A stretch of 64,000 nucleotides of DNA from Pseudomonas saponiphila (GTDB taxonomy: Bacteria; Pseudomonadota; Gammaproteobacteria; Pseudomonadales; Pseudomonadaceae): the NCBI RefSeq assembly GCF_900105185.1, contig NZ_FNTJ01000002.1, positions 2,046,001-2,110,000 on the forward strand, written 5' to 3'. Shown in pieces: positions 16,706-25,366 of the stretch (position 1 is the first letter of the stretch; every line of letters begins with the position of its first letter). Below the pieces are notes generated by a model. It was not told the DNA's origin, did not search any database, and saw only the letters and a list, made by a program, of their open reading frames with translations. A program made the translations under genes and the position numbers.

Positions 16706-17490
16706 GCATCTTGCAGCGCTTACAGCCTTATCCGGGCTTGCGGGTGATGATTTCCGGCGGCGCGGCGGGCATCGGCGAAGTGCTGGCCCGGGCCTATCTC
16801 GAAGCCGGGGCCCGGGTGCATGTCTGCGACGTCAGTGGGGCGGCGCTGGCGGCGTTCCGGGATCGCTATCCCCAGGCGCTGGCGACCCGCACCGATGTCG
16901 CTGATCCGGAACAGATCCGAGCCCTGTTCCAGCTTCAGGCAGAGCGCTTCGGCGGGCTGGACGTACTGGTCAACAACGCTGGCATTGCCGGGCCCACGGC
17001 CGGCATCGACGCCGTCAGCGACGCCGACTGGCAACGCACCATCGATATCAACCTGACCGCGCAGTACCGCTTTGCCCACCACGGGGTGCCTTTGCTCAAG
17101 GCCTCGGACAACGCCCATCTGTTGCACATCGCCTCGGTGGCCGGGCGCCTGGGATATGCCTGGCGCACGCCGTATGCGGCCACCAAGTGGGCCATCGTCG
17201 GGCTGATGAAATCCCTGGCGGCCGAGCTTGGGGCCAGCGATATCCGGGTCAATGCGCTGTTGCCGGGCATCGTCGAGGGACCGCGCATGGACGCGGTGAT
17301 TCAGGCCCGGGCCGAACAGACCGGGGTGCCGGTTGCCGTCATGCGCCAGGAGTACCTGAACAAGATCTCCCTCAAGCGCATGGTCAGTGCCGAAGACGTG
17401 GCCGCCATGGCGCTGTTTCTCTGCTCGCCGGCGGCCCGCAATATCACTGGCCAGGCGATCAGCGTCGACGGCAACGTCGAGTACCTCTAG
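16702..17490 (+). CDS. Short-chain dehydrogenase/reductase
   Basis: A 262-residue classical SDR. The dinucleotide site GGAAGIG is at residues 19-25, NNAG near 92, the catalytic serine near 145 (IASVAGRLGY), Tyr158 and Lys162 in YAATK, and the C-terminal NITGQAISVDGN. An aspartate after the second strand (HVCDVSG) favours NAD over NADP. The start overlaps the GntR stop by four bases. Its neighbour downstream cleaves beta-keto acids, so I infer that this enzyme oxidises a beta-hydroxy acid to the keto acid substrate of that enzyme. Confidence 0.92.
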   Translation: MSILQRLQPYPGLRVMISGGAAGIGEVLARAYLEAGARVHVCDVSGAALAAFRDRYPQALATRTDVADPEQIRALFQLQAERFGGLDVLVNNAGIAGPTAGIDAVSDADWQRTIDINLTAQYRFAHHGVPLLKASDNAHLLHIASVAGRLGYAWRTPYAATKWAIVGLMKSLAAELGASDIRVNALLPGIVEGPRMDAVIQARAEQTGVPVAVMRQEYLNKISLKRMVSAEDVAAMALFLCSPAARNITGQAISVDGNVEYL

Positions 17491-17506
17491 CCACACCCGC
17501 GATCCG

Positions 17507-17530
17507 CACCGCTGAAGGTCGTCAGCGGTG
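17507..17530 (+). other. Intercistronic hairpin between SDR and BKACE genes
   Basis: CACCGCTGA (17507-17515) pairs perfectly with TCAGCGGTG (17522-17530) over a six-base loop. A run of seven T follows some 27 bases later, too far for a standard terminator. It may set the relative expression of the two genes. Confidence 0.4.
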
Positions 17531-17589
17531 AATTCCATCAGCGACACCCAGGGATTTTTTTCATCAAGAATAAAAGTCGGAGTACCGTC

Positions 17590-18522
17590 ATGTCTGAAAA
17601 AACGCCTGTCATCATCACCTGCGCGGTCACCGGGGCGATTCATACCCCGTCCATGTCGCCGCACCTGCCGATCACCGCCGGAGAAATTGCCGCCCAGGCC
17701 ATTGCCGCCGCCCAAGCCGGTGCGGCCATCGTGCACCTGCATGCCCGAGATCCGGAGGATGGGCGGCCGAGCCAGGACCCCGAGCTGTTCCGGCGTTTTC
17801 TGCCGCAGATCAAGGGCGCCTGCGATGTGGTGATCAACCTCACCACCGGTGGCGCACCCACCATGGGCGTCGAGGAGCGTCTGCAGCCAGTGCTGGAATT
17901 CAAGCCGGAGCTGGCCTCGCTGAACATGGGCTCGATGAACTTCGGCCTGTACGAAATGCTCAACCGCTTCACCGAGTTCAAGCATGACTGGGAGAGGCCG
18001 TACCTGGAGGAGAGCGACGACCGCATCTTCCGCAATACCTTCCGCGATATTGCCCATATCCTCAGCGCCTGTGCCGAGAATCGCACGCGCTTCGAGATCG
18101 AGTGCTACGACATCGGTCACCTCTACACCGCTGCGCATTTCCTGGAGCGCGGCCTGCTCAAGGCACCGCTGTTCATCCAGTCGGTGTTCGGCCTGCGTGG
18201 CGGCATCGGTGGACATCCCGAGGATCTGGCACACATGCGCCGCACCGCCGACCGGCTGTTTGGCGATGCCTATCACTGGTCGATCCTTGGCGCCGGGCGC
18301 AACCAGATCCCCCTGGCCACCATGGGCCTGGCCATGGGCAGCCATGCCCGGGTCGGCCTCGAGGACTCGCTGTGGGATGGCCCCGGCAAACTGGCGACCA
18401 GCAACGCTGATCAGGTGCGGCGCATTCGCACGGTCATCGAAGCCCTGGGCGGCCGTGTCGCGACCCCGGACGAAGCCCGGGCCCTGCTCGGGCTCAAGGG
18501 GCGTGACCAGGTCGCGTTCTGA
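17590..18522 (+). CDS. BKACE family beta-keto acid cleavage enzyme (DUF849)
   Basis: A 310-residue TIM-barrel protein of the 3-keto-5-aminohexanoate cleavage (Kce) / BKACE family. It shows the N-terminal ITCAVTGAIHTPSMSPHLPI, the zinc-binding HLHARD near residue 48, NLTTGG near 82, MGSMNFG near 115, and the late GLEDSLW near 259. Family members condense a beta-keto acid with acetyl-CoA and release acetoacetate plus a shorter CoA ester; substrates include keto-aminohexanoate, dehydrocarnitine and others, and cannot be deduced from the motifs. GGAG lies before the start. Together with the upstream SDR and downstream ACS transporter it suggests import, oxidation and cleavage of a hydroxy acid. 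Confidence 0.9.
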   Translation: MSEKTPVIITCAVTGAIHTPSMSPHLPITAGEIAAQAIAAAQAGAAIVHLHARDPEDGRPSQDPELFRRFLPQIKGACDVVINLTTGGAPTMGVEERLQPVLEFKPELASLNMGSMNFGLYEMLNRFTEFKHDWERPYLEESDDRIFRNTFRDIAHILSACAENRTRFEIECYDIGHLYTAAHFLERGLLKAPLFIQSVFGLRGGIGGHPEDLAHMRRTADRLFGDAYHWSILGAGRNQIPLATMGLAMGSHARVGLEDSLWDGPGKLATSNADQVRRIRTVIEALGGRVATPDEARALLGLKGRDQVAF

Positions 18523-18537
18523 CCCTTGAAGGCCCGT

Positions 18538-18566
18538 GTCAGCGGCCCTGGCTCCAGGCCCGCTGA
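18538..18566 (+). other. Hairpin between BKACE and MFS genes
   Basis: GTCAGCGG (18538-18545) pairs with CCGCTGAC (18559-18566), with a second inner stem CTGG/CCAG. No T-tract follows. It lies within an apparently continuous operon, so readthrough, or mRNA protection of the upstream part, is likely. Confidence 0.35.
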
Positions 18567-18601
18567 CGATCCCGCATAACAACTAAAAAGGGATATGCCC
18601 C

Positions 18602-19951
18602 ATGCACACTGCAACCACTGCAGCGCCCCGGGACTCGCAACAGCTGACCCGGCTGATGTTTCTCAAGCTCATGCCGCTGTTGATCGCGGCCTATGTCCTG
18701 AGTTTTCTCGACCGCACCAACATCGCCCTGGCCAAACACCAACTGGATGTGGACCTGGGCATTTCCGCCGCTGCCTATGGCCTGGGTGCCGGGTTGTTCT
18801 TCCTCACCTATGCGCTGTCCGAGGTGCCCAGCAACCTGATCATGCACAAGGTCGGCGCGCGCTTCTGGATTGCCCGGATCATGGTCACTTGGGGGCTGAT
18901 CTCCGCCGCCATGGCCCTGGTCCAGGGCGAAACCTCTTTCTATGTGCTGCGCCTGCTGCTGGGGATCGCCGAAGCCGGCCTGTTTCCCGGGGTCATGCTG
19001 TACCTGACCTACTGGTTCGACCGCCGGCAACGGGCCCGGGCTACCGGCTATTTCCTGCTGGGGGTATGCCTGGCCAATATCATCGGCGGTCCGCTGGGGG
19101 CCGCGTTGATGAAAATGGATGGCCTGTTGGGCTGGCATGGCTGGCAGTGGATGTTCCTGCTCGAAGGGCTGCCGGCGGTGTTCTTCGCCTGGGTGGTCTG
19201 GCGGCGCCTGCCGGACCGTCCAAGCCGCGCGCCCTGGTTGAGCGCCGAGGAGGCCCGGGGCATCGAGCAGCGCCTGGCCGACGAAGCCGATGAGGGCGCG
19301 GGGCAGGCCGGGCATTCGTTCCGCCAGTGCTTTACGCCGCAGATCCTGCTGGCGATCTTTGTCTACTTCTGTCACCAGATCACCATCTACACCGTGATCT
19401 TTTTCCTCCCCAGCATCATTGGCAAGTACGGCAGCCTGAGCCTGATGAGCGTCGGCCTGCTGACCTCGCTGCCATGGATCGCCGCGGCGCTGGGGGCGAT
19501 CAGCCTGCCACGGCTGGCCAGCAGCGCGCAGCGGGCCCGGCGCCTGCTGGTCTGCGGCTTGTTGACGATGGCGGCCGGGCTGTTGATCGCGGCCTTTTCC
19601 GGGCCGGTGTTGAGTCTGCTGGGGTTCTGCGTGGCGGCGCTGATGTTCTTCGTGGTGCAGTCGATCATCTTCCTGTACCCGGCGTCACGGCTCAAAGGTG
19701 CGGCCCTGGCGGGAGGCCTGGGCTTTGTGAACTCCTGCGGACTGTTGGGCGGTTTTGTCGGCCCCTCGGTCATGGGGGCGATCGAGATGAGCACCGGCGA
19801 TGCCATGAACGGCCTCAAGGCCATTGCCCTGGTGCTGCTGGTGGCGGCGCTGGTGGCCTTGCGCTTGCGTCAGGGCCATGAAGATCGCCGTCCGGAGCGC
19901 CCCATGGCCGCGGTTGCGCACCCTGTTCCGGGGCGCTCAAGCGGGTTGTGA
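18602..19951 (+). CDS. MFS transporter, anion:cation symporter (ACS) type
   Basis: A 449-residue permease with twelve predicted membrane segments. ACS-family features are FLDRTNIALAKHQL in segment one, SEVPSNLIMHKVGAR, and LFPGVMLYLTYWFDRRQRAR in the fourth segment and following loop. A long charged loop (about 210-235) separates the two halves. The start follows AAAGGGATATGCCCC. It closes the GntR-SDR-BKACE operon and is followed by a strong terminator. I infer import of the organic anion degraded by the SDR and BKACE enzymes. Confidence 0.88.
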   Translation: MHTATTAAPRDSQQLTRLMFLKLMPLLIAAYVLSFLDRTNIALAKHQLDVDLGISAAAYGLGAGLFFLTYALSEVPSNLIMHKVGARFWIARIMVTWGLISAAMALVQGETSFYVLRLLLGIAEAGLFPGVMLYLTYWFDRRQRARATGYFLLGVCLANIIGGPLGAALMKMDGLLGWHGWQWMFLLEGLPAVFFAWVVWRRLPDRPSRAPWLSAEEARGIEQRLADEADEGAGQAGHSFRQCFTPQILLAIFVYFCHQITIYTVIFFLPSIIGKYGSLSLMSVGLLTSLPWIAAALGAISLPRLASSAQRARRLLVCGLLTMAAGLLIAAFSGPVLSLLGFCVAALMFFVVQSIIFLYPASRLKGAALAGGLGFVNSCGLLGGFVGPSVMGAIEMSTGDAMNGLKAIALVLLVAALVALRLRQGHEDRRPERPMAAVAHPVPGRSSGL

Positions 19952-19990
19952 ACGCTTGCAGCGCAGGCCGCGCTGTCGAGAGCCTTGAGC

Positions 19991-20021
19991 AAACGCCCGG
20001 TGCAATGCACCGGGCGTTTTA
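19991..20021 (+). terminator. Rho-independent terminator of the GntR-SDR-BKACE-MFS operon
   Basis: CGCCCGGTGCA (19994-20004) and TGCACCGGGCG (20006-20016) form an 11-bp perfect inverted repeat followed by TTTT, about 40 bases after the last stop codon. AAA precedes it, so it may also act in reverse. Confidence 0.85.
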
Positions 20022-20485
20022 CGTTGCGAGCACTGCTGTGGCCCGGAGCCGGCCAGCCGTCGTTTGATCCGCAGGTTACCGGGCGCAATCGCTGCGGTTT
20101 ATCGCGGTGTTGCAATGTCGGTGGCCTTATATAAGAAGTGTCTTATTCATTAGTCGCTTTTTGTCTGGTTAGTGGTGTTTTTTTATAAGTAGTACAAGTT
20201 CCCAAGAAAAATCTTGTTCATTTAAGGAGTGCTCCTCGTTACATGAAGATTGGTCGTTATTCTAAAAGAAGAGTGCGGTCGGTATCTTGATGCTCGCTCT
20301 GGATGGAACGCAGATGCCTGTTGTCGATGTGTGTTTCATTTGTGGGCGAGAGCAGTTGATCGAGGTTGTTGTGGTGTTCAACTCATGTTTCGTTGGCTCG
20401 AAGTTCAGCAAGGCTGTACGTCTCGGGAGAGCGAGTTTGTTTTGAATGCTGTGCTCTTAGACGGTTTTTAATAATAGGGAATCAG
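20022..20485 (+). other. Long AT-rich control region before the fimbrial operon
   Basis: This stretch of more than 400 bases has no convincing gene and is richer in A and T than its surroundings from about 20125 onward (for example TTATATAAG near 20131 and a run of seven T near 20180). It contains AAGGAG (20224-20229) followed after 13 bases by a 15-codon frame (20243-20290, MKIGRYSKRRVRSVS) that could be a leader peptide but is more likely chance. A 73-codon frame starting at TTG 20250 has an unconvincing composition. The size and base composition suggest that regulators of fimbrial expression bind here, or a long 5' leader. Confidence 0.4.
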
Positions 20486-21067
20486 ATGAAACTTAAATCT
20501 TTTGCATCCAAGGCGGCCTCCGGGTTGCTGCTTGCGGCACTGACTCCGGCATTGAGCTACGCAGAAACCGGTGCCAACTCCGGCAACGTGAAGTTCGAAG
20601 GCCTGATCTCCAGCGTCAGTTGCAAGGTTCAGATCGATGCCAACGAGTCCGGAGCGAACACTGGCACGGTCAAGTTCGGCAACGTCCTGCCTTCAGTGTT
20701 CGCCGGTGGCATCGGCACGGCTTCCGAGTTCAAGGAGTTCAACATCAACCTCAGTGGCGGTGGCTGCACCGACGGCTCCAAAGCCGCCGTCAGCTTCCAC
20801 AAGGACGGCTTCATCGATAACGCCACCGGCAACCTGCGGCTGATCGACAGCGGTTCCGGTTCGGCGTCGGGCGTACAGATCCAGATTCACAACAACGGCA
20901 CCACCCCGGGGAAAATCGACCTCTCGGAAAACAACAATCAGCAGGTTGCCGAGGTGGTGGGCAACAAGGCCGTGCTCAAGTTCAAGGCCTCCTATGTGGC
21001 GGTCAGCGACACGATCGTCGAAGGTCGTGCCGACTCCAATATCAACTTCGATGTGACGTACAACTGA
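20486..21067 (+). CDS. Major fimbrial subunit (type 1 pilin-like)
   Basis: A 193-residue protein with a signal peptide ending near LSYAE (about residue 25). The mature part has the pilin pattern: an N-terminal exchange strand (GNVKFEGLISSVSCKV), cysteines near residues 47 and 92, and a C-terminal chaperone-binding strand (SNINFDVTYN). The frame upstream to 20366 is not used because ATG 20486 has TAGGGA before it and gives the signal peptide. It is the first gene of the hybrid cluster, in the place of cupB1 in P. aeruginosa. Subunits polymerise at the outer-membrane usher by donor-strand exchange. Confidence 0.88.
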   Translation: MKLKSFASKAASGLLLAALTPALSYAETGANSGNVKFEGLISSVSCKVQIDANESGANTGTVKFGNVLPSVFAGGIGTASEFKEFNINLSGGGCTDGSKAAVSFHKDGFIDNATGNLRLIDSGSGSASGVQIQIHNNGTTPGKIDLSENNNQQVAEVVGNKAVLKFKASYVAVSDTIVEGRADSNINFDVTYN

Positions 21068-21095
21068 CGTCTGGCAGTTATATAAGGAGTTGCTC

Positions 21096-21851
21096 ATGGC
21101 GCCGAAAGCGCATGTGTTTAGAACTTTCGTTGTCGGCGCCATCTTTCTGAGTTTGTTCTCTTCGGCAGTCAATGCGGAGATAGTCATTCATGGCACGCGT
21201 GTGGTTTATCCGTCGAATGCCCGTGATGTGACACTGAGAATGAATAATCCAGGCAGCGTGCCAATGTTGGTCCAGGCCTGGATTGACGATGGCGATGCCA
21301 GTAAGGCCCCAGAAGAACTGAAAGTTCCATTTCAACTGACTCCGGCACTCAGTCGCCTGGAGCCCAATGCCGCGGCGGTATTGCGCATTGGTTATTCGAA
21401 AGAACCGTTGCCCGCTGATCGTGAATCACTGTACTGGCTGAATATTCTGGAAGTTCCGCCACAACACAAACAGGACGAAAACCGATTGGCCTTTACCTTT
21501 CGTCATCGGATCAAGTTGTTCTTTCGTCCTGCGGACTTGAAGGTCAATGTCAACTCGGCAGTGGAAAAACTCAGTTGGAAGTTTGAGCCCGCGGGAGTTG
21601 CCCAGGACAAGGCCGCAGGTCCGGTGGTCCAGGTATCCAATCCAACCCCTTATTACCTGTCCTTCAGCAAGGTCGAGGTGCAAGTGCAGGGGCGCAGCGT
21701 CGACCTGGGGGCCGGGATGGTCGCGCCTTTTGCCAGCGAGTCCTTTGCCTGGCCGGCAAACGCCGAAAGAGCGCCCCGCAATGCGGCGGTGCGCTTTGAA
21801 GTGGTCAATGACTTCGGCGGCCGGGTGCCGCTGGAAAAGAACCTTCTCTAG
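21096..21851 (+). CDS. Periplasmic fimbrial chaperone (PapD/FimC family)
   Basis: A 251-residue protein with a signal peptide to about residue 28 (SSAVNA). Two immunoglobulin-like domains follow. Conserved features are GTRVVYP with the subunit-anchoring arginine, PPLSRLEP-like ALSRLEPNAAAVLRIGY, the family signature LPADRESLYWLNILEVPP (about 106-123) and HRIKLFFRP with the second anchoring lysine. ATG 21096 lies six bases after AAGGAG. It keeps subunits folded and hands them to the usher. It begins 28 bases after the pilin gene and corresponds to cupB2 by position. Confidence 0.93.
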   Translation: MAPKAHVFRTFVVGAIFLSLFSSAVNAEIVIHGTRVVYPSNARDVTLRMNNPGSVPMLVQAWIDDGDASKAPEELKVPFQLTPALSRLEPNAAAVLRIGYSKEPLPADRESLYWLNILEVPPQHKQDENRLAFTFRHRIKLFFRPADLKVNVNSAVEKLSWKFEPAGVAQDKAAGPVVQVSNPTPYYLSFSKVEVQVQGRSVDLGAGMVAPFASESFAWPANAERAPRNAAVRFEVVNDFGGRVPLEKNLL

Positions 21852-21917
21852 TTGTCCGGTCAATTCAACTCCGCTCTTGGCCCTGGTTATTAAACGCTGA
21901 GTGCATTGGTATCGATT

Positions 21918-24620
21918 ATGTTCAGTGTGCAGCCCTTCTGGCTGGGTTTTCCTGTGCGTGCGCGAGTCTGTCCTGGTGAGGGACCGGCCCTGCTCTTGCG
22001 AGTTCTGTCGGTACTGACCGGGCTGCTGGGGCTGGCGGTTCCTGTGGCAGCCCAACCGACCAGCGCTGATCAAGCCACGCGCTCGGAAGTGCCTGGCGAC
22101 GCGCCTCAGAACAGCCCGGTGTTCTTCGATACCCAGATGCTGTTCAAGGGGCCGGGAACCCTCATCGACACCCAGCGCTTCGAGCGTCCGGGTTACGTGG
22201 CGCCGGGCAAGTACCTGCTGGATGTACGGGTCAGTGGCGCCTGGCGCGGGCTGATCGAGATCGAAATGCGCGAAAGCGCTGACCCCCAGGGCAGCCAGCC
22301 CTGCTACGACCGTGGGCTGCTCAAGCAACTGGGCATCGACCTGGACAAAGTCGACGCCGCGCTGGCGCCTGCCAGTCATCCGCTGCAGGGTGACGGGGTG
22401 TTCTGCGGGGACCTTGCCAGTTACATCCCCCACGTGACGACAAAGGTCAACATGGCCGAGCAGCAGCTGGAGTTCTCGGTGCCCCAGCTGTTCGTGCTGC
22501 CTCAACTCGCCTCCAGCTACGTCGATCCAGCCAGCTGGGATTCGGGCATCAACGCGGCCCGGCTCAACTACAGCACCAACCTGTTCAGTTCCCAGAGCGG
22601 GGGCCGGCGCAGTACCAACGGTTATGCCGGATTGAACATGGGCCTGAACTTGGGCGACCTGCGCCTGCGTCACAGCGGCACTTTGTCCTGGTCGCCCGAC
22701 AGCGGCAGCGATTATCAGCGCGGCTATATCTACGGCCAGACCGACCTGACCGACTGGCGTTCGCAATTGCTGGTGGGGGAGAGCGTGACCGATGCCGAGC
22801 TGTTCGATTCGGTATCGTTTCGCGGGATCAAGCTGTTCAGCGATGAACGCATGCTGCCCACCACCCAGCGCTATTTCGCCCCGGTGGTGCGCGGCACGGC
22901 CAATACCAACGCCAAGGTCACGGTGCAGCAGCGGGGTTACCTGGTGTACGAAACCACCGTCGCCCCGGGCCCCTTCGAGATTGCCGACCTGCAGGCCGCC
23001 AGCTTTGGCGGTGACCTGGAGGTGACGGTCACCGAGGCCGACGGGCGCACCCAGCGCTTTACCGTGCCCTTTGCCACCATGGCCCGCCACCTGCGTCCGG
23101 GGAGTTCCCGCTACAGCCTGACCGGCGGCCAGGTGATCAGGGCCGGGGGGCGTGGCCAGCATCAGTATGTGGCCCAGGGCACCCTGCAACGCGGGCTGGA
23201 TAACCAGGTCACCGGTTATGCCGGTGCCTCGCTCACCGGCAGCTACATGGCCGGCCTGATCGGCGCGGCGCTGAACACCGAGTTCGGCGGGTTCGGCCTC
23301 GACCTGACCCAGTCCCGTACCCAGGTGCCACGCAACGGCAACCTGCAGGGTTCCAGCCTGCGTCTTTCCTACAGCAAGAACCTGCATGACAGCGGCACTC
23401 AGTTCTCGTTGCTGGCTTATCGCTATTCCACCCGGGGCTACCTGAGCCTGAGGGACGCCATCGACCTGGAGGACTTCGTCAACCGAGGCGCGCGGTTCGA
23501 AGACTTCGCCCGGGTCCGCGATCGGCTGGATGTCACGATCAACCAGCGGGTGGACGGCATCGGCGGTGACTTCTACCTCAACGGCTCTTCCCTCAACTAC
23601 TGGAACAGCCGCGGCCAGGCGCGTAACTACGCCATGGGTTACAACCATCAGTGGCGCGGCTTGAGCTACGCCCTGAGCGTCCAGCGGACCCAGGGTTCGA
23701 GCCAGTTTTCGGGGCGGCGCACCAGTAGCGAGAACACCCTGTGGAGCCTCAGCCTGTCGCTGCCCCTGGGCGGCGTCTCCGGGCGGTCGACCATGGCCAA
23801 TGCGTTCATCAGCCACGACCAGAATTCCGGTGCCCACTACTCCAGCGGCATTTCCGGCTCGCTGGGCGAGCGTGAAGCCGCCTCCTATGGCGTGTCGGTG
23901 GCCCATGATGCCCAGCCGCGGGAAACCTCGACCAACGCCAACCTGAGCTACTACCTGCCCCAGGTGTCCCTGAGTTCGAGCCTGTCCCAGGGCCGTGACT
24001 ATCGGGCCCAGTCGCTGGGCGCCTCCGGCGGCATGCTCCTGCATTCCGGGGGCCTTACCCTGTCCCAGACCCTGAGTGAAACCGCCGCCCTGGTGCATGC
24101 CCCCCATGCCAGGGGCGCGAGTGTCGGCTATGCCGGTGCGCAGGTGGACGGGCAGGGGTATGCGGTGCTGCCGAGTCTTGCGCCCTACCAGCTCAATACC
24201 GTGGACCTGGACCCTGGCGGCATGGCCGACGACGTCGAGCTGCAGGTCAGTTCGCGCAACGTCGCGCCCAGGGCCGGCGCCGTGGTCAGGCTGTCCTACC
24301 CGACCCGCAAGGCCCGGGCGTTTCTGATCGACAGCCGGCAGGCCGATGGCACGCCGCTGCCCTTTGCCGCCAGCGCCCTGGACGCCGACAGCGGCGAGGA
24401 GCTGGGGGCGGTGGGGCAGGGCAGTCGCCTGGTGCTGCGCAGCGAGAAGGACCAGGGCCGCATCCGTGTGCAGTGGGGCGAGGGACCCGGCGAGCAGTGC
24501 CTGATCGACTATGTATTGGCGCAACCCTCGGCGCACCAGGGCAACGACACGCTGCTGCTCGACCTGCCGTGCCGCGGCCTGTCGCAAGCGGGCGTCACTT
24601 CCATGGAGCCAGCGTCTTGA
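21918..24620 (+). CDS. Outer-membrane fimbrial usher (FimD/PapC family)
   Basis: About 900 residues, typical for an usher. A signal peptide ends near VAAQP. The N-terminal chaperone-binding domain (FFDTQMLF, PGYVAPGKYLLDVRVSG, two cysteines near 126 and 162) precedes a 24-stranded barrel region with plug (YFAPVVRGTANTNAKVTVQQ), and the C-terminal domains include GYAVLPSLAPYQLNTVDLD and a final cysteine pair around ECLIDY-type EQCLIDYVL. The start is ATG 21918, without a strong ribosome site; a TTG four codons earlier is possible. It forms the pore and assembly platform for the fimbria. Its stop overlaps the second chaperone gene. Position matches cupB3. Confidence 0.93.
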   Translation: MFSVQPFWLGFPVRARVCPGEGPALLLRVLSVLTGLLGLAVPVAAQPTSADQATRSEVPGDAPQNSPVFFDTQMLFKGPGTLIDTQRFERPGYVAPGKYLLDVRVSGAWRGLIEIEMRESADPQGSQPCYDRGLLKQLGIDLDKVDAALAPASHPLQGDGVFCGDLASYIPHVTTKVNMAEQQLEFSVPQLFVLPQLASSYVDPASWDSGINAARLNYSTNLFSSQSGGRRSTNGYAGLNMGLNLGDLRLRHSGTLSWSPDSGSDYQRGYIYGQTDLTDWRSQLLVGESVTDAELFDSVSFRGIKLFSDERMLPTTQRYFAPVVRGTANTNAKVTVQQRGYLVYETTVAPGPFEIADLQAASFGGDLEVTVTEADGRTQRFTVPFATMARHLRPGSSRYSLTGGQVIRAGGRGQHQYVAQGTLQRGLDNQVTGYAGASLTGSYMAGLIGAALNTEFGGFGLDLTQSRTQVPRNGNLQGSSLRLSYSKNLHDSGTQFSLLAYRYSTRGYLSLRDAIDLEDFVNRGARFEDFARVRDRLDVTINQRVDGIGGDFYLNGSSLNYWNSRGQARNYAMGYNHQWRGLSYALSVQRTQGSSQFSGRRTSSENTLWSLSLSLPLGGVSGRSTMANAFISHDQNSGAHYSSGISGSLGEREAASYGVSVAHDAQPRETSTNANLSYYLPQVSLSSSLSQGRDYRAQSLGASGGMLLHSGGLTLSQTLSETAALVHAPHARGASVGYAGAQVDGQGYAVLPSLAPYQLNTVDLDPGGMADDVELQVSSRNVAPRAGAVVRLSYPTRKARAFLIDSRQADGTPLPFAASALDADSGEELGAVGQGSRLVLRSEKDQGRIRVQWGEGPGEQCLIDYVLAQPSAHQGNDTLLLDLPCRGLSQAGVTSMEPAS

Positions 24621-25366
24621 AGGCCAGGCTGGTTTGTGTGGTGCGTGACCTGTGCCTGCTGGGGGCGATGCTGCTGTTCAGTCAGGGCGCCCCGGCCGAC
24701 CTGTCGATCGTCGGCACGCGCTTCATCTACCCCCAGGGACTGGCGGCCTTGAGCATCCGGGTCGGCAACCTCGGCACGGCGCCGCTGTTGCTGCAGACCT
24801 GGCTGGACAAGGGCGATGCCTCGGTGGATCCGAGCCGGCTGGCGGTGCCATTCGTGCTTTCGCCCCCGCTGTCGCGGCTTGATCCGCAGCAGAGTGCCGT
24901 CCTGTCGCTGCGTCATAGCGGCGAGCCGCTGCCCGCCGATCGCGAGTCGGTGTTCTGGCTCAACTTTCTGGAAGTGCCGTCCCTGCGGCCTCTGAGCAGC
25001 AACCAGCTGAACCTGAGCTACCGCCTGCGCATGAAGCTGCTGTATCGCCCCAAGGGCCTGCCGGGTCGCGCCGACGAGGCGGCGCGCCAGCTGCGCTGGA
25101 GCCTGCAAGAGGCGACGCAGGCGGCCGGGGCTGCGGTGCTCGGCGTGAGCAATCCGACGCCGTACTACGTGTCCCTGGCTCGGGTGGATGTGGGCGACCA
25201 GCGCCACCCCCTGACGGTGCAGGGCATCACCGTCGAGCCGTTCGGCTCGGCACGCCTGCCTTTGTCCGCCGCGCCGGTGTTGAGCGGCGGTGCGGCAGAA
25301 ATTCGATACCAAGTGGTTTTAGACAGCGGGGAGACGCTGAGTGGACGTGTGCAAATACACCTGTAG
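24617..25366 (+). CDS. Second periplasmic fimbrial chaperone
   Basis: A 249-residue PapD-like chaperone, related to the one at 21096 (both have LPADRES-x-x-WLN-x-LEVP). A TTG start at 24617 is proposed: it overlaps the usher stop (TTGA), has GGAG eight bases upstream, and gives a signal peptide ending near GAPAD. Later parts show YRLRMKLLYRP with the anchoring lysine and VSNPTPYYVSL, as in the first chaperone. Two chaperones with one usher suggest separate handling of major subunit and tip adhesin. It takes the place of cupB4. It overlaps the TpsB gene by 26 bases. Confidence 0.9.
   Translation: MKARLVCVVRDLCLLGAMLLFSQGAPADLSIVGTRFIYPQGLAALSIRVGNLGTAPLLLQTWLDKGDASVDPSRLAVPFVLSPPLSRLDPQQSAVLSLRHSGEPLPADRESVFWLNFLEVPSLRPLSSNQLNLSYRLRMKLLYRPKGLPGRADEAARQLRWSLQEATQAAGAAVLGVSNPTPYYVSLARVDVGDQRHPLTVQGITVEPFGSARLPLSAAPVLSGGAAEIRYQVVLDSGETLSGRVQIHL

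Noticed and set aside
16720..18582. 620-codon open frame on the minus strand
   Set aside because: It spans the SDR and BKACE genes in antisense and has no start context or domain.
20250..20471. 73-codon frame before the pilin gene
   Set aside because: TTG start without ribosome site, five cysteines and several tryptophans in no recognisable pattern; more likely non-coding control region.
21426..24587. 1053-codon open frame on the minus strand
   Set aside because: It lies exactly antisense to the chaperone and usher genes, which have family motifs throughout. Its product has a low-complexity glutamine, histidine and glycine composition, as expected for the opposite strand of GC-rich genes.
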